Source: an uncultured Sphaerochaeta sp.
GTDB taxonomy: Bacteria > Spirochaetota > Spirochaetia > Sphaerochaetales > Sphaerochaetaceae
Length of the DNA: 64,000 nucleotides
NCBI RefSeq assembly: GCF_963666015.1
Contig: NZ_OY762555.1
Span: 3,162,001-3,226,000 of the forward strand
Reading direction: 5' to 3'
Part shown: positions 8,538 to 17,288 of the stretch, in pieces
How the letters are laid out: each line of letters starts with the position of its first letter
Numbering within the stretch: position 1 is the stretch's first letter
Notes under the pieces: generated by a model
Databases searched by the model: none
What the model saw: the letters and a program-made list of their open reading frames with translations, nothing else
Told to the model about the DNA's origin: nothing
Translations under genes and position numbers: made by a program

Positions 8538-11096
8538 ATGAGTCAGCAGGAAGAGTATACACAGTCAATTAGTCCCTTTGATGCAGGGGAAGAGGGAATT
8601 TCCATTGCAGAGCTGCTTCACATATTTCACAAGCGTCTGCGCTGGTTCTTCGTCGGTTTCATCCTGGTTGTAGCACTTGCTTTTGGATATTTGCAGATTG
8701 CCATTCCTCAGTATGAGTCGGAAGTTTCGGTTTTGGTTGATCCCATCCAGACATCTTCTTCTTTCGAATCCTTGATGGATATATCGGCTTCAAGTACGAA
8801 GATTGCCACGGAAGTCGAGTTGATCACCAGTCGAAGTAACATCGATTATGCCCTCAGCACGCTGGATTTATCACAATATGCGAATTCAGATGGCTTGGAT
8901 TACCGAGATAAACTTGTCTTGGGTAATCTTAAAGAGAGGATTGTGGTTTCCACGGTGAAAGATACCAACATTGTGAGGATCAAGGTTACCGATGAAAACC
9001 CTGCATTCGCGCGTGATTTTGCCAATGCACTTGCATCAAGTTACGATACTCTTCTGACCGGTATTGCCAAGAACTCGAAAACCGCACAACGTGAGTTTAT
9101 CGAATCCCAGATACCCATCAACGATCGCGCACTCACTTCAGCAGGGGATGCCTTGGGTGACTTCAGGGAGAATAGCGACATTATTCAACTCACAGACAAG
9201 AGTTCTTTGTTGGTTGAACAGATTTCCTATTACACACTGCGCTTGGAACCATTGAAACTGCAATTGCAGGAAGCAATGGTGTTCCTCGATGCATATAATG
9301 AGGGCCTTGTTGAGGCTGGTGTCGAAGGAGTCCTTTCTCTCGATGAAGTTCGAAAGGATTCTGTGGTTGCAGATAAATTAACTGATCTTGCGGCCTGGAA
9401 AACAGAATTAACCATGTATGAGTCCCTGAGCAATCCCTCATCAACCCAAACACAGGTCTCTATGCCCTTGGACTCTTCTTCCCGTACCTATGTAATCAGC
9501 AGTGCCGTGAATCAATTGAATAAGGACCTGCTTGACCGCGTGGCTCTACTCACCCGGTCCTACGGGAATGAGAATAATACCCAAGCCATCGTACAAGCAC
9601 TCACCACTGAGGTGGGTATCAGGGTCTTGGAGGATCGGGGAGAGGTCTTCATCTCCGAGCTTTCTCAACTACCTGTCTTGGAGCGACGCCTTTCTGAGTT
9701 GCAGAGGGATGTACAGATCTATGAGGCTATTGGATTGAAGTTGCGGGAAATGTTGGAAGAAGTGAAGCTGATTGAAGCTTCGGTAAGCGGCAATGTTACT
9801 GTTGTTGATGAGGCAATCCTTCCACGTAATCCTGTAAGCCCGAACAGGTTGTTGATCTTGGCTGTTGCAGTGTTGCTGGGAGCGGCCTTCGGCCTCTTGC
9901 TCACCTTGGCCATTGAGGCCTTGGACGTATCCATCCAGACAGAGCAACAGATTCAGAAAATCGTTGGCAAGGATGTACCTATTTTAGGGTGGATCCCCAT
10001 GATGAAGGTTTCCCCTCTCGATTTGTATCCCACGCTTATTGTGCATAATGATCCGCTCTCATTTGAATCAGAGCGGTTCAAGCTGGTTGCAAACATGTTG
10101 TACAACCGAAGCGAGAAGCATGTATTCTCCATCACCTCCTGTTCCATGGCAGAAGGGAAGAGTACCATCATCGGAAATATTGCAATTGCTTTGGCTCAGA
10201 TGGGAAGTAAGGTTTTGGTGGTTGATGGGGACCTTCGCCTTCCCAGTATGGAGCGCTATTTCCGTTTAAAACACCGTGAAGTGGGTCTGGTGGATTATGT
10301 CACCAAGAAAGCAACGCTTGAGGAGTGTATCCTCAGACCAATTGACAAAGTTCCTGAGTTGCACTTGTTGCCTCCAGGCAATGCTCCCTTGGTGCATGCT
10401 GGCATCTTCTCTAATCCTCGATATACTCATCTGATACACTACTTGGAAAGTGTATATGACTTCGTTATTATCGACGCACCTCCGTTGGACTCCGCAAGTG
10501 AGTTGCTCTCCATCAGCAAACATGTTGATGGTCTGATTATTACTGTGCGTGCCGGTATCACCAGCAAGGGATCCCTTTTCGATTTGATCAGCAGCTTGAG
10601 AACGGCAAATGTCCCCATCAGTGGTGTAGTATTCAACGGCGTGGTCCCCGGTTCGGTTGGAACCGGATATCGATATGGCTATGGGTATGGATATGGCAAG
10701 GGGTATGGATATGGCTCCTATGCCTCTCGGTATAGTGCTGAGGGTACGAGTGGGAAGCTGAAAAAACGTCGAAAACACCATATACGTAAACGGTCCAATG
10801 GTTGGTATCGAAAAATGTATAAGCGTGACCTGAAGAATCGTGGTAAGATTTCTCCAGAACAGTTTGATGCAGTGCTCGCCTTCGGCCCTGATTCACCTTA
10901 CTCCACAATTGCAGATTGGGTGGAAGCAGAAAGCGAGAGTGCGAATATGCAACTCAAGGAGACCAAGCGAGTGGAGGTTCCTCGAGCAAAACAAGAAGAA
11001 CCTCAGAAATCGAAAGTTCCAGTGAAAGAGGATTTATTGAGTCTCTCTGACATAGAGAATGATACAGAGGCGGTTGGTAAGAAAATTGAGGAGTAA
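8538..11096 (+). CDS. Polysaccharide co-polymerase/tyrosine autokinase (Wzc-like)
   Basis: An 852-residue inner-membrane BY-kinase. A Wzz domain lies between two membrane helices (about 34-55 and 436-460), with a coiled-coil region in the periplasmic part and a proline-rich NPVSP segment before the second helix. The kinase domain has Walker A (MAEGKST, about 535-541), Walker A' (VLVVDGDLRLP, about 560) and Walker B (VIIDAPP, about 641). A tyrosine/glycine cluster at about 710-732 is the expected autophosphorylation site. Unusually it is not at the C-terminus: a basic stretch (KKRRKHHIRKR) and an acidic tail add about 120 residues. A PHP phosphatase that could reverse the phosphorylation is at 56.2 kb. 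Confidence 0.9.
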   Translation: MSQQEEYTQSISPFDAGEEGISIAELLHIFHKRLRWFFVGFILVVALAFGYLQIAIPQYESEVSVLVDPIQTSSSFESLMDISASSTKIATEVELITSRSNIDYALSTLDLSQYANSDGLDYRDKLVLGNLKERIVVSTVKDTNIVRIKVTDENPAFARDFANALASSYDTLLTGIAKNSKTAQREFIESQIPINDRALTSAGDALGDFRENSDIIQLTDKSSLLVEQISYYTLRLEPLKLQLQEAMVFLDAYNEGLVEAGVEGVLSLDEVRKDSVVADKLTDLAAWKTELTMYESLSNPSSTQTQVSMPLDSSSRTYVISSAVNQLNKDLLDRVALLTRSYGNENNTQAIVQALTTEVGIRVLEDRGEVFISELSQLPVLERRLSELQRDVQIYEAIGLKLREMLEEVKLIEASVSGNVTVVDEAILPRNPVSPNRLLILAVAVLLGAAFGLLLTLAIEALDVSIQTEQQIQKIVGKDVPILGWIPMMKVSPLDLYPTLIVHNDPLSFESERFKLVANMLYNRSEKHVFSITSCSMAEGKSTIIGNIAIALAQMGSKVLVVDGDLRLPSMERYFRLKHREVGLVDYVTKKATLEECILRPIDKVPELHLLPPGNAPLVHAGIFSNPRYTHLIHYLESVYDFVIIDAPPLDSASELLSISKHVDGLIITVRAGITSKGSLFDLISSLRTANVPISGVVFNGVVPGSVGTGYRYGYGYGYGKGYGYGSYASRYSAEGTSGKLKKRRKHHIRKRSNGWYRKMYKRDLKNRGKISPEQFDAVLAFGPDSPYSTIADWVEAESESANMQLKETKRVEVPRAKQEEPQKSKVPVKEDLLSLSDIENDTEAVGKKIEE

Positions 11097-11099
11097 CCC

Positions 11100-11128
11100 T
11101 AGACAGAGAGCCTACTCTCTGCTATGGT
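11100..11128 (+). promoter_or_regulatory. Putative promoter of the pyr operon
   Basis: TAGACA (11100-11105), 17 nt, then TATGGT (11123-11128) preceded by TGC, an extended -10. It starts 3 nt after the autokinase stop codon. Predicted start near 11135, just before the leader-peptide SD. The spacer contains a 7-bp inverted repeat (CAGAGAG/CTCTCTG, 11104-11121), which could be an operator. Confidence 0.55.
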
Positions 11129-11158
11129 TTTCCAGAAGTTGCAAGTAGGAGGGAGCCC

Positions 11159-11245
11159 ATGGGCAAGAAACGAAACAGTGTTGTGTGTAACGCTCTGGAA
11201 TGGGAATCCCCTCAATATGATAGTGTAGTGAAGAGTCGGTCGTAG
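11159..11245 (+). CDS. pyr operon leader peptide (28 codons)
   Basis: A short ORF behind an excellent SD (AGGAGG, about 6 nt before the ATG). It begins MGKKRNSVV and ends with a TAG that falls in the loop of the intrinsic terminator just before pyrBI. A U-rich stretch lies in its first third (11178-11190). This is the arrangement of the E. coli pyrBI leader, where a ribosome close behind a UTP-starved polymerase prevents the terminator hairpin from forming. The peptide itself need not have a function. Function by analogy only. Confidence 0.65.
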   Translation: MGKKRNSVVCNALEWESPQYDSVVKSRS

Positions 11246-11261
11246 GGCCGGCTTTTTTTTT
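11234..11261 (+). terminator. Intrinsic terminator/attenuator before pyrBI
   Basis: Stem AGTCGG (11234-11239) with CCGGCT (11248-11253, one G-U pair), 8-nt loop, then nine T residues (11253-11261). It lies between the leader ORF and the pyrBI SD, so only read-through transcripts express the operon. The leader stop codon (11243-11245) is in the loop. Confidence 0.75.
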
Positions 11262-11273
11262 GAAGGAGCCAAG

Positions 11274-12875
11274 ATGGAAAAACAGAATGTGTTTGCAGGA
11301 CGATCGTTGTGTGTTATTGAGGATTTTTCCAAAGAAGAACGTATGTACCTCTTTGATCAGGTACGTAATCTTAAGCAAGCGATGGAGCAGAGAGATGAAG
11401 AGAAACTTACCCCTTTTAGAATTGATGATAGGGATTTCGGCATCTATGAAGTGTTCCTGGAAGATAGTACCAGGACCAAGGAATCTTTCAAGAATGCTGC
11501 CAACTTCCATCATGCAAAAGTCTCTGAACTGAACAGCGACAGTTCTTCCTTCAACAAGGGAGAGAGCTATGCCGATACCTTCAACACCCTGAGTGGATAT
11601 GAGAATACCATCTTCATCATCCGAAGCAAGGTCGAGGGTGTTACCAGGCATCTGGAAGATGCTTGCGCTGCTTATGCAGAGCGCAATAAACTCTATCGCA
11701 AACCGGTATTCATCAATGCAGGGGATGGAAAGCATGAGCATCCTACCCAAGAATTGCTGGATGAGTTCACCTTTCTTGAAGACAATCAATGGAGCAACGA
11801 GGAACTGCATCTTGCATTGGTCGGGGATCTATTCCACGGACGAACTGTACACTCAAAAGCTGATGGCCTGAAAATATTCAAGCAGGTCAAGGTGGATTTG
11901 GTAGCCCCCGTAGAGCTGGCAATGCCGGAAGTCTACGTGAACCGGATGGAAGAAAATGGTTACCAAGTTCGCATCTTCTCTTCCATCGAAGAATATCTTG
12001 CGCAACCTGATGTGGCTTCCAAGTGGTACTTCACTCGTCCACAGCTGGAGCGAATGGGGGACAGGATCCTTCAGAGGCAGGAAGAGCTGCGTCGATCCAT
12101 TACATTCAGGGAAGAGTTCTTGGACAGGATCAAGGAAGGTACCACCTTCTATCATCCGCTTCCACGACACAAGGTAACTCCCACAATTCCCACCTTCCTT
12201 GATGACACACCCCTTAATGGATGGGAACGACAATCGATCAACGGCATGTATGTGAGGATTGTATTGCTTTCACTGCTTGCAGGAAAAATCGGCAGCGAAT
12301 TTGTCCCTGTGGTTAAAAAGGCAGTGTATGAGAGCGAGGACTACATTACAGAGGTAGACTTGCACTCCCGGGAAACAAAAGAAAAGAGAGTGAGTGAAGG
12401 AGTGCAACCAATCCGAAATGGCTTGGTCATTGACCACATTCTCAAGGGAGACAGTCCCGGCGAGATCAGGCGACATATGAGGCTTATCAGCAGTGTGCTT
12501 GGCTTGGACGCATATAAAGGTGGGGAGTGGGTAAGTACCAGTGGCCAGGAAGATATCTTCAAAGGCATCATATTTCGGCCAGGTGAGTACAGCCTTGACC
12601 GCAAGCAACTCAAGCGGCTGAGTGCAGTAGCTCCTGGTTGCACGCTGAACCTGATCAAGGAGGGGAGGGTCATTAATAAATTCCGCTTGCATCTTCCCCC
12701 CCGTATCTATAACTTTGAGGATCTGGCTTGCACGAATGAAGCATGTATCTCCCACCCTGACCAGGGAGAGGGGGTTCCAGCCATGTTCCATCGAACCAAG
12801 GACAACACCTTTGTCTGTGCTTTCTGTAACAAGACACACACCTTCAAGGAAATCTGGAAGCGTGGAAATAAATAG
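11274..12875 (+). CDS. pyrBI: Fused aspartate carbamoyltransferase catalytic and regulatory chain
   Basis: A 533-residue fusion. The N-terminal part (about 1-335) is PyrB, which makes carbamoyl-aspartate from carbamoyl phosphate and aspartate, with STRTKESF (65-72) at the carbamoyl-phosphate site and HPTQ in the active-site loop. The C-terminal part (about 365-533) is PyrI, the nucleotide-binding regulatory chain, ending in a zinc site with C486, C491, C515 and C518. Such fusions are known in spirochaetes and Thermotoga. SD AAGGAG precedes the ATG. First gene of the pyr operon behind the attenuator; retention of PyrI suggests feedback control by CTP or ATP as well. Confidence 0.93.
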   Translation: MEKQNVFAGRSLCVIEDFSKEERMYLFDQVRNLKQAMEQRDEEKLTPFRIDDRDFGIYEVFLEDSTRTKESFKNAANFHHAKVSELNSDSSSFNKGESYADTFNTLSGYENTIFIIRSKVEGVTRHLEDACAAYAERNKLYRKPVFINAGDGKHEHPTQELLDEFTFLEDNQWSNEELHLALVGDLFHGRTVHSKADGLKIFKQVKVDLVAPVELAMPEVYVNRMEENGYQVRIFSSIEEYLAQPDVASKWYFTRPQLERMGDRILQRQEELRRSITFREEFLDRIKEGTTFYHPLPRHKVTPTIPTFLDDTPLNGWERQSINGMYVRIVLLSLLAGKIGSEFVPVVKKAVYESEDYITEVDLHSRETKEKRVSEGVQPIRNGLVIDHILKGDSPGEIRRHMRLISSVLGLDAYKGGEWVSTSGQEDIFKGIIFRPGEYSLDRKQLKRLSAVAPGCTLNLIKEGRVINKFRLHLPPRIYNFEDLACTNEACISHPDQGEGVPAMFHRTKDNTFVCAFCNKTHTFKEIWKRGNK

Positions 12876-12892
12876 GCTACACTGGAGAGACC

Positions 12893-13591
12893 ATGAAACA
12901 TATTGAAGATATTACAAACCATTATGGACCGATTCTGGCAAAGAAAGCCTTGGAGCTTGGCGCAATCCGACTCCAAGTGCAAGATCCTTTCACTTGGGCA
13001 AGCGGTTATCGTATGCCCATCTACAATGACAACAGGAGACTGCTTGCCGAAAGTGGCGCCAGAAAGTTGGTCAGCGAGGCTTTTGTCGCAATGCTGGAGA
13101 GCCTTGATTTTAATCCAGACAACATTGCAGGAACTGCAACCGCTGGCATTCCTCATGCAACCACCTTAGCAGACCGACTCGAAAAACCCATGAGCTATGT
13201 ACGGAGTTCCGGTAAGGACCATGGGCTTGGCCAACAGATTGAAGGGCTTGGGCAAGGAGGTACCTATGCTGGTGCAAAGGTGCTCCTTATTGAGGATTTG
13301 ATCTCCACCGGGGGATCCTCAATCAAGGCAGTGCAGGCGATTACTAAAGCAGAAGGTGTTTGTCCCTACACCTTGGCAATCTTCACCTATGGATTTGTCA
13401 CTGCTCAGGAAGCCTTTGCATCCTTGGATCCTGCCTGCGCATTCTTTACCATCCTTGACTATGATGTGATGGTTGCAAGTGCCGAGGAGACTGGGTATGT
13501 GACCAGTGAGGAAGCAAGATTGCTTACCTCGTGGAGGGAAGATCCTTTTGGCTGGGGTGAGAAGCAGGGATTTCCCAAAGTAGATCGGTAA
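12893..13591 (+). CDS. pyrE: Orotate phosphoribosyltransferase
   Basis: A 232-residue type I phosphoribosyltransferase that converts orotate and PRPP to OMP. The PRPP-binding motif is VLLIEDLISTGGSS (130-143), and the orotate-side segment FTWASGYRMPIYNDNRRL (33-50) matches the family FxLxSGxxSPxYxDxR pattern. An SD (GGAGAG) precedes the ATG; pyrBI ends 17 nt upstream and pyrF starts 12 nt downstream. Length is normal. It acts in the cytoplasm as the fifth step of the pathway. Confidence 0.94.
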   Translation: MKHIEDITNHYGPILAKKALELGAIRLQVQDPFTWASGYRMPIYNDNRRLLAESGARKLVSEAFVAMLESLDFNPDNIAGTATAGIPHATTLADRLEKPMSYVRSSGKDHGLGQQIEGLGQGGTYAGAKVLLIEDLISTGGSSIKAVQAITKAEGVCPYTLAIFTYGFVTAQEAFASLDPACAFFTILDYDVMVASAEETGYVTSEEARLLTSWREDPFGWGEKQGFPKVDR

Positions 13592-13603
13592 GGAGAGATA
13601 GAC

Positions 13604-14482
13604 GTGAGTTATCAAACATTATTGGCAGAGAGTGCTGGAAAAACTGGAAATATTGCTTGCATGGGATTGGACCCCATCGTTGAATCCCTTCCTGATTCCA
13701 GTGGGAATATTCGTAGTGACCTCAATAGTTTCTTTCAACAGTTGTTTCGGAGGATGAGCCTCGCTGGATTAGTTCCTGCAGCCTTCAAACCGAATCTCGG
13801 TTACTATCAGTGCCTCGATCATCCACGTGATGAAGATTTCTCGGGTAGTTCTGCCCTTGCTGATGTACTGGATATGCTGGAGAGCTTCTTCCCAGGAATT
13901 CCTGTCATTCTTGACAGCAAGCGAGGCGATATTGCCAGAAGCAGCATGAATTACGCCAAGGAAGCTTTTGAAGCGTGGCAGAGCGATGCAGTAACCGTTG
14001 CGCCCTATATGGGAAGTGACTCGGTAGAGCCTTTTATCAGGTTCCCAGAAAAAGGGGCCTATCTGCTCAATCGTACCAGCAATCCTGGTGGGAGAGACCT
14101 GCAAAATCTGTTGGTACTAGACGAGGAGGAGCGTAAGCATCCGTTATACTTAGAGGTGGCCAGCCAGATTGCCGCCTATAACCAGAAGACAGGAAGTGTA
14201 GGAGCAGTGGTTGGGGCAACCAATCTTCAGGAGTTGGAGGATATTGCTACCTTCTACCATGACCAATCAGTTCCCCTGCTTATCCCTGGTGTCGGAAGCC
14301 AAGGAGGATCTGCGAGGGAGGTTATGGCAATACTGAAAAAGGCTGGGTACCCGGTAGCGCTTGCCAGAATAAACAGCAGCAGTGCATTGACCCATCCATG
14401 GAAGAATAACCCGGCACCGGAAGATTGGCTTGATCTATGCATGAAAAATCTTCGCTCCCTGCTTGAGGAGACCTCTTTATGA
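13604..14482 (+). CDS. pyrF: Orotidine 5'-phosphate decarboxylase (type 2)
   Basis: A 292-residue type 2 OMP decarboxylase, which turns OMP into UMP. The N-terminal CMGLDP and the catalytic Lys/Asp segment LDSKRGDIARSS are diagnostic, and the phosphate-binding end is IPGVGSQGG. It starts with GTG at 13604 behind SD AAGGAGAG. It overlaps pyrDK by 4 nt (ATGA), so translation is probably coupled. Confidence 0.93.
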   Translation: MSYQTLLAESAGKTGNIACMGLDPIVESLPDSSGNIRSDLNSFFQQLFRRMSLAGLVPAAFKPNLGYYQCLDHPRDEDFSGSSALADVLDMLESFFPGIPVILDSKRGDIARSSMNYAKEAFEAWQSDAVTVAPYMGSDSVEPFIRFPEKGAYLLNRTSNPGGRDLQNLLVLDEEERKHPLYLEVASQIAAYNQKTGSVGAVVGATNLQELEDIATFYHDQSVPLLIPGVGSQGGSAREVMAILKKAGYPVALARINSSSALTHPWKNNPAPEDWLDLCMKNLRSLLEETSL

Positions 14483-16209
14483 AGGATGTGATGAAAATCC
14501 TGTCGAAAAGACATCTCAATGCAGATGCTCCTGTCCTGTTGGGAACTGTCAGTGGTGTTGCCTCCACAAAACCTCGATTGATCACCTACTTTGATGAAAA
14601 GGTACACGCTATCAGCATTATTACCACCAAAAGCTTCCAGGTGGAGGTCAATCCAGGGAACCGTGAGCCGGTGATCTGTGAGACATCAGTCGGTAATTTT
14701 GGGAACTCTGTTGGGTTACGCAACCCTGGGATGGAGCAAGCTCTGTATGAGCTGAGGAAACTCAGGAATGAGCACTCCTTTTCCAGTTATCTCAATGTAT
14801 CGCTTTCAGCAAACAGCGTGGAAGATTTCATTACCTTGGTAAAAGCCTTTGATGAGGTGGCAGACTTGGTTGAGTTGAATTTCTCTTGTCCTCACGCATC
14901 GGTCGGCTATGGGGCGTCAATTGGATGCGACCAGAATATTGCATCTGATTATGTGCGATTGATCAAGGAAGCAACCAAGGAGTGCAAAGCACCCTTGTTT
15001 GTGAAGCTTACTCCAAATGTCGATGACATCGGCCTGATAGCAAGAGCCGTAGTGGATAGTGGTGCTGATGGCTTGGTTGCAATCAATACTGTTGGTCCCA
15101 TTGTCCACAAGGATCCAGGTTCAGGACTTCCTATCTTACAGAACAAGCTTGGAGGCAAGGGCGGAAGTAGTGGGCATCATATATATGAACGAGCACTTAC
15201 AGCCATTCGGGAGATTCGCGAAGCCTGCGGCGATGATGTGCCGCTTATCGGTATGGGTGGAGTGAGCAGTGGCTCTGAAGCCGCTGCAATGATAGCCTCC
15301 GGTGCTGACGCAGTCGGGATCGGTTCAGTCCTTGGCACTGTCGACCAGAAAGTATGGCCCGAATACCTCGCGGCTGTGAAACGAGAGGCAGAGGTCATTC
15401 TGAGCGGAGAGGATCCTGAGCAAGAGCAATCTGCCTCTTTCATCATCAAAAACCGACAGATGGCATATGAGAAACATCAGGTAATGAAGAGTGAGCAGTA
15501 TGGTAAGGATACCCGTATCATCACACTGGATGGCACGCTTGACTGCAAGGCAGGACAATTTGCATTCCTGTGGATTCCTACCATCGGGGAGAAACCCTTC
15601 TCTGTCGCTCATAACGATCCATTGACCTTCATTGTCAAGAATCGTGGACCTTTCTCAGCCGAGCTTTGTGACTTGCAGGTCGGAGATGATATCTATGTAC
15701 GGGGACTTTACGGTGCACAACTGAACAATGAGAAGACCCATAAAGCACTCTTGTTGGGTGGTGGTACCGGGGTGGCTGTACTTCCCAGTCTTGCCGACCA
15801 GTTGCAAGGTCAGGGAACTGAAATGAGTATTCTTGTAGGAACCAGTGAGAGTGTGGAAGGGAAAGCCCTGCTTGAGGAGGACCTCTCATCCTATGGATCA
15901 TTCACTTGTCTTGCTGATGATGGCAGACCAGGAAGAGTACTGGACCTTCTGGACAGCATTCCTTTGGATGAAGAGCAGGCCTGTTATCTGGTGGGTCCTG
16001 AGGTTTTCATGGCCATCGCCTGTCGTAAGTTGTTGGCTCGGGGGATCAAGGAGCATAATCTATACTTATCGATGGAGAGAACCACGCTCTGTGGTATAGG
16101 GATGTGTGGGGAGTGTGCCTGTGGTGACCGATTGACTTGCCGTTGGGGCACCTTCATGCAGTACGACTATCTGGCGAAAGAGGCGCCTGAATTGATTGCC
16201 TATGATTGA
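14479..16209 (+). CDS. pyrDK: Fused dihydroorotate dehydrogenase (PyrD) and electron-transfer subunit (PyrK)
   Basis: A 576-residue fusion. Residues 1 to about 310 are a class 1B dihydroorotate dehydrogenase (NFSCPH with C137, FMN-site lysine K176 in VKLTPN, phosphate loop GMGGVSSG 258-265). Residues about 330-576 are PyrK: FAD motif KPFS (372-375, normally R-P-x-S), NAD-site GGGTGVAV (427-434) and a cysteine cluster C538, C543, C546, C554 with an extra C548. The last spacing in the cluster is short compared with the recalled PyrK pattern. PyrD and PyrK are usually separate proteins in a tetramer; here one chain would pass electrons from dihydroorotate to NAD+. It overlaps pyrF by 4 nt and pyrC by 8 nt. 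Confidence 0.9.
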   Translation: MKDVMKILSKRHLNADAPVLLGTVSGVASTKPRLITYFDEKVHAISIITTKSFQVEVNPGNREPVICETSVGNFGNSVGLRNPGMEQALYELRKLRNEHSFSSYLNVSLSANSVEDFITLVKAFDEVADLVELNFSCPHASVGYGASIGCDQNIASDYVRLIKEATKECKAPLFVKLTPNVDDIGLIARAVVDSGADGLVAINTVGPIVHKDPGSGLPILQNKLGGKGGSSGHHIYERALTAIREIREACGDDVPLIGMGGVSSGSEAAAMIASGADAVGIGSVLGTVDQKVWPEYLAAVKREAEVILSGEDPEQEQSASFIIKNRQMAYEKHQVMKSEQYGKDTRIITLDGTLDCKAGQFAFLWIPTIGEKPFSVAHNDPLTFIVKNRGPFSAELCDLQVGDDIYVRGLYGAQLNNEKTHKALLLGGGTGVAVLPSLADQLQGQGTEMSILVGTSESVEGKALLEEDLSSYGSFTCLADDGRPGRVLDLLDSIPLDEEQACYLVGPEVFMAIACRKLLARGIKEHNLYLSMERTTLCGIGMCGECACGDRLTCRWGTFMQYDYLAKEAPELIAYD

Positions 16210-17248
16210 CCCACATGTACATCTCCGTGACTGGAGCCAGAACGAGAAAGAAACTCTCTCCCATGGATTGGGAGTTGCTCTCTCTTGCGGGATTGATGAG
16301 GTATTTGATATGCCTAATACGCAACCAGCCCTCACGGAGCGTGAAAGTATTCTCAGGCGTCTCAAGGATGCTGAACAGTGTGGTCCTGGTGTTCTCTATC
16401 ACCTGTATGCGGGGGTAACGTCTTCTGCCGAACAGATTCGGCGAGTGGTCTCCCTTGCACAGGAGCTCTTTCCCCAGGTAGTGGGGCTTAAGTTGTTTGC
16501 AGGTCATTCCACCGGTAATATGGGGCTCATACAGGAGAGGGAACAGGCTCTTGTATATCGTACCTTGAAAGCGTGTGGTTACGAGGGGGTTGTTGCCCTG
16601 CATTGTGAAAAAGAGTCCCTGTTGCATCCTGAGCTGTATGATCCTGCTGACTTCTCGACCCATAGCCTTTCGCGGCCAGTAGAGGCAGAGGTAACAAGTG
16701 TCTCGGACCAGCTGCAATTCTCACAAGAGGAAGGCTTCAGGGGACACCTTCATATCTGTCATCTGAGCAGTATTGAGGCTCTCCATGAAATCGAGAAAGC
16801 AAGGATGAAGGGTGTTCGCGTCAGTTGTGCGGTCACCCCTCATCATGCGCTTCTCTCCAGTGAGGATGCAAAAGATTGGACGCTGTACGCCAAGATGAAT
16901 CCTCCTCTTCGCAGTGAAACCGAACGTAGTGCTCTCTTTGCTGCACTGTTGGAGGGAAGGATAGACTGGATAGAGAGTGATCATGCTCCACATACGCTTC
17001 AGGATAAAGAGGCAGGGGCAAGTGGAATTCCTGGGTTCAGTGGCATTTTGCTCTTGGTCAAGAGATTGCTCGAGCAAGGAGCAACAAGACCCTTGTTGGA
17101 GCAGTTGTTGGGCAGACGGGTGCAGGAGGTGTTCAACCTCCCCATCCGAGACGTTTTTATCCCTGCCTATGATGACCTGGAATCGCTTTCTCTCAAGAGT
17201 GCCGCCGAGTATCCTTGGGACAGTTACCGTAACTTACGATTGCGTTAG
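16202..17248 (+). CDS. pyrC: Dihydroorotase
   Basis: A 348-residue amidohydrolase that closes carbamoyl-aspartate to dihydroorotate. Metal ligands are visible: DPHVHLRD (H6, H8), GLKLFAGHSTG with the lysine that is normally carboxylated, HICHLSS, and the aspartate in ESDHAPHT. I took the ATG at 16202, which puts DPHVHLRD at the N-terminus; it overlaps the end of pyrDK by 8 nt. No clear SD, so translation is probably coupled. Last gene of the operon. No carAB is present, so carbamoyl phosphate comes from elsewhere. Confidence 0.93.
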   Translation: MIDPHVHLRDWSQNEKETLSHGLGVALSCGIDEVFDMPNTQPALTERESILRRLKDAEQCGPGVLYHLYAGVTSSAEQIRRVVSLAQELFPQVVGLKLFAGHSTGNMGLIQEREQALVYRTLKACGYEGVVALHCEKESLLHPELYDPADFSTHSLSRPVEAEVTSVSDQLQFSQEEGFRGHLHICHLSSIEALHEIEKARMKGVRVSCAVTPHHALLSSEDAKDWTLYAKMNPPLRSETERSALFAALLEGRIDWIESDHAPHTLQDKEAGASGIPGFSGILLLVKRLLEQGATRPLLEQLLGRRVQEVFNLPIRDVFIPAYDDLESLSLKSAAEYPWDSYRNLRLR

Positions 17249-17268
17249 GATAAACCCTCCTGTATACT
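17240..17268 (+). promoter_or_regulatory. Promoter of the unknown membrane protein gene
   Basis: TTGCGT (17240-17245), 17 nt, TATACT (17263-17268). It overlaps the last codons of pyrC and gives a predicted start near 17275, 14 nt before the TTG start codon. Confidence 0.6.
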
Positions 17269-17288
17269 AGTGCAACCGGGAGGGAACC

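Noticed and set aside
10665..10735. Tandem repeat or slippage locus in the autokinase gene
   Set aside because: The repeat encodes the expected tyrosine cluster of BY-kinases, so it is functional sequence.
13769..14104. 111-codon minus-strand ORF inside pyrF
   Set aside because: Shadow of a conserved gene without translation signals.
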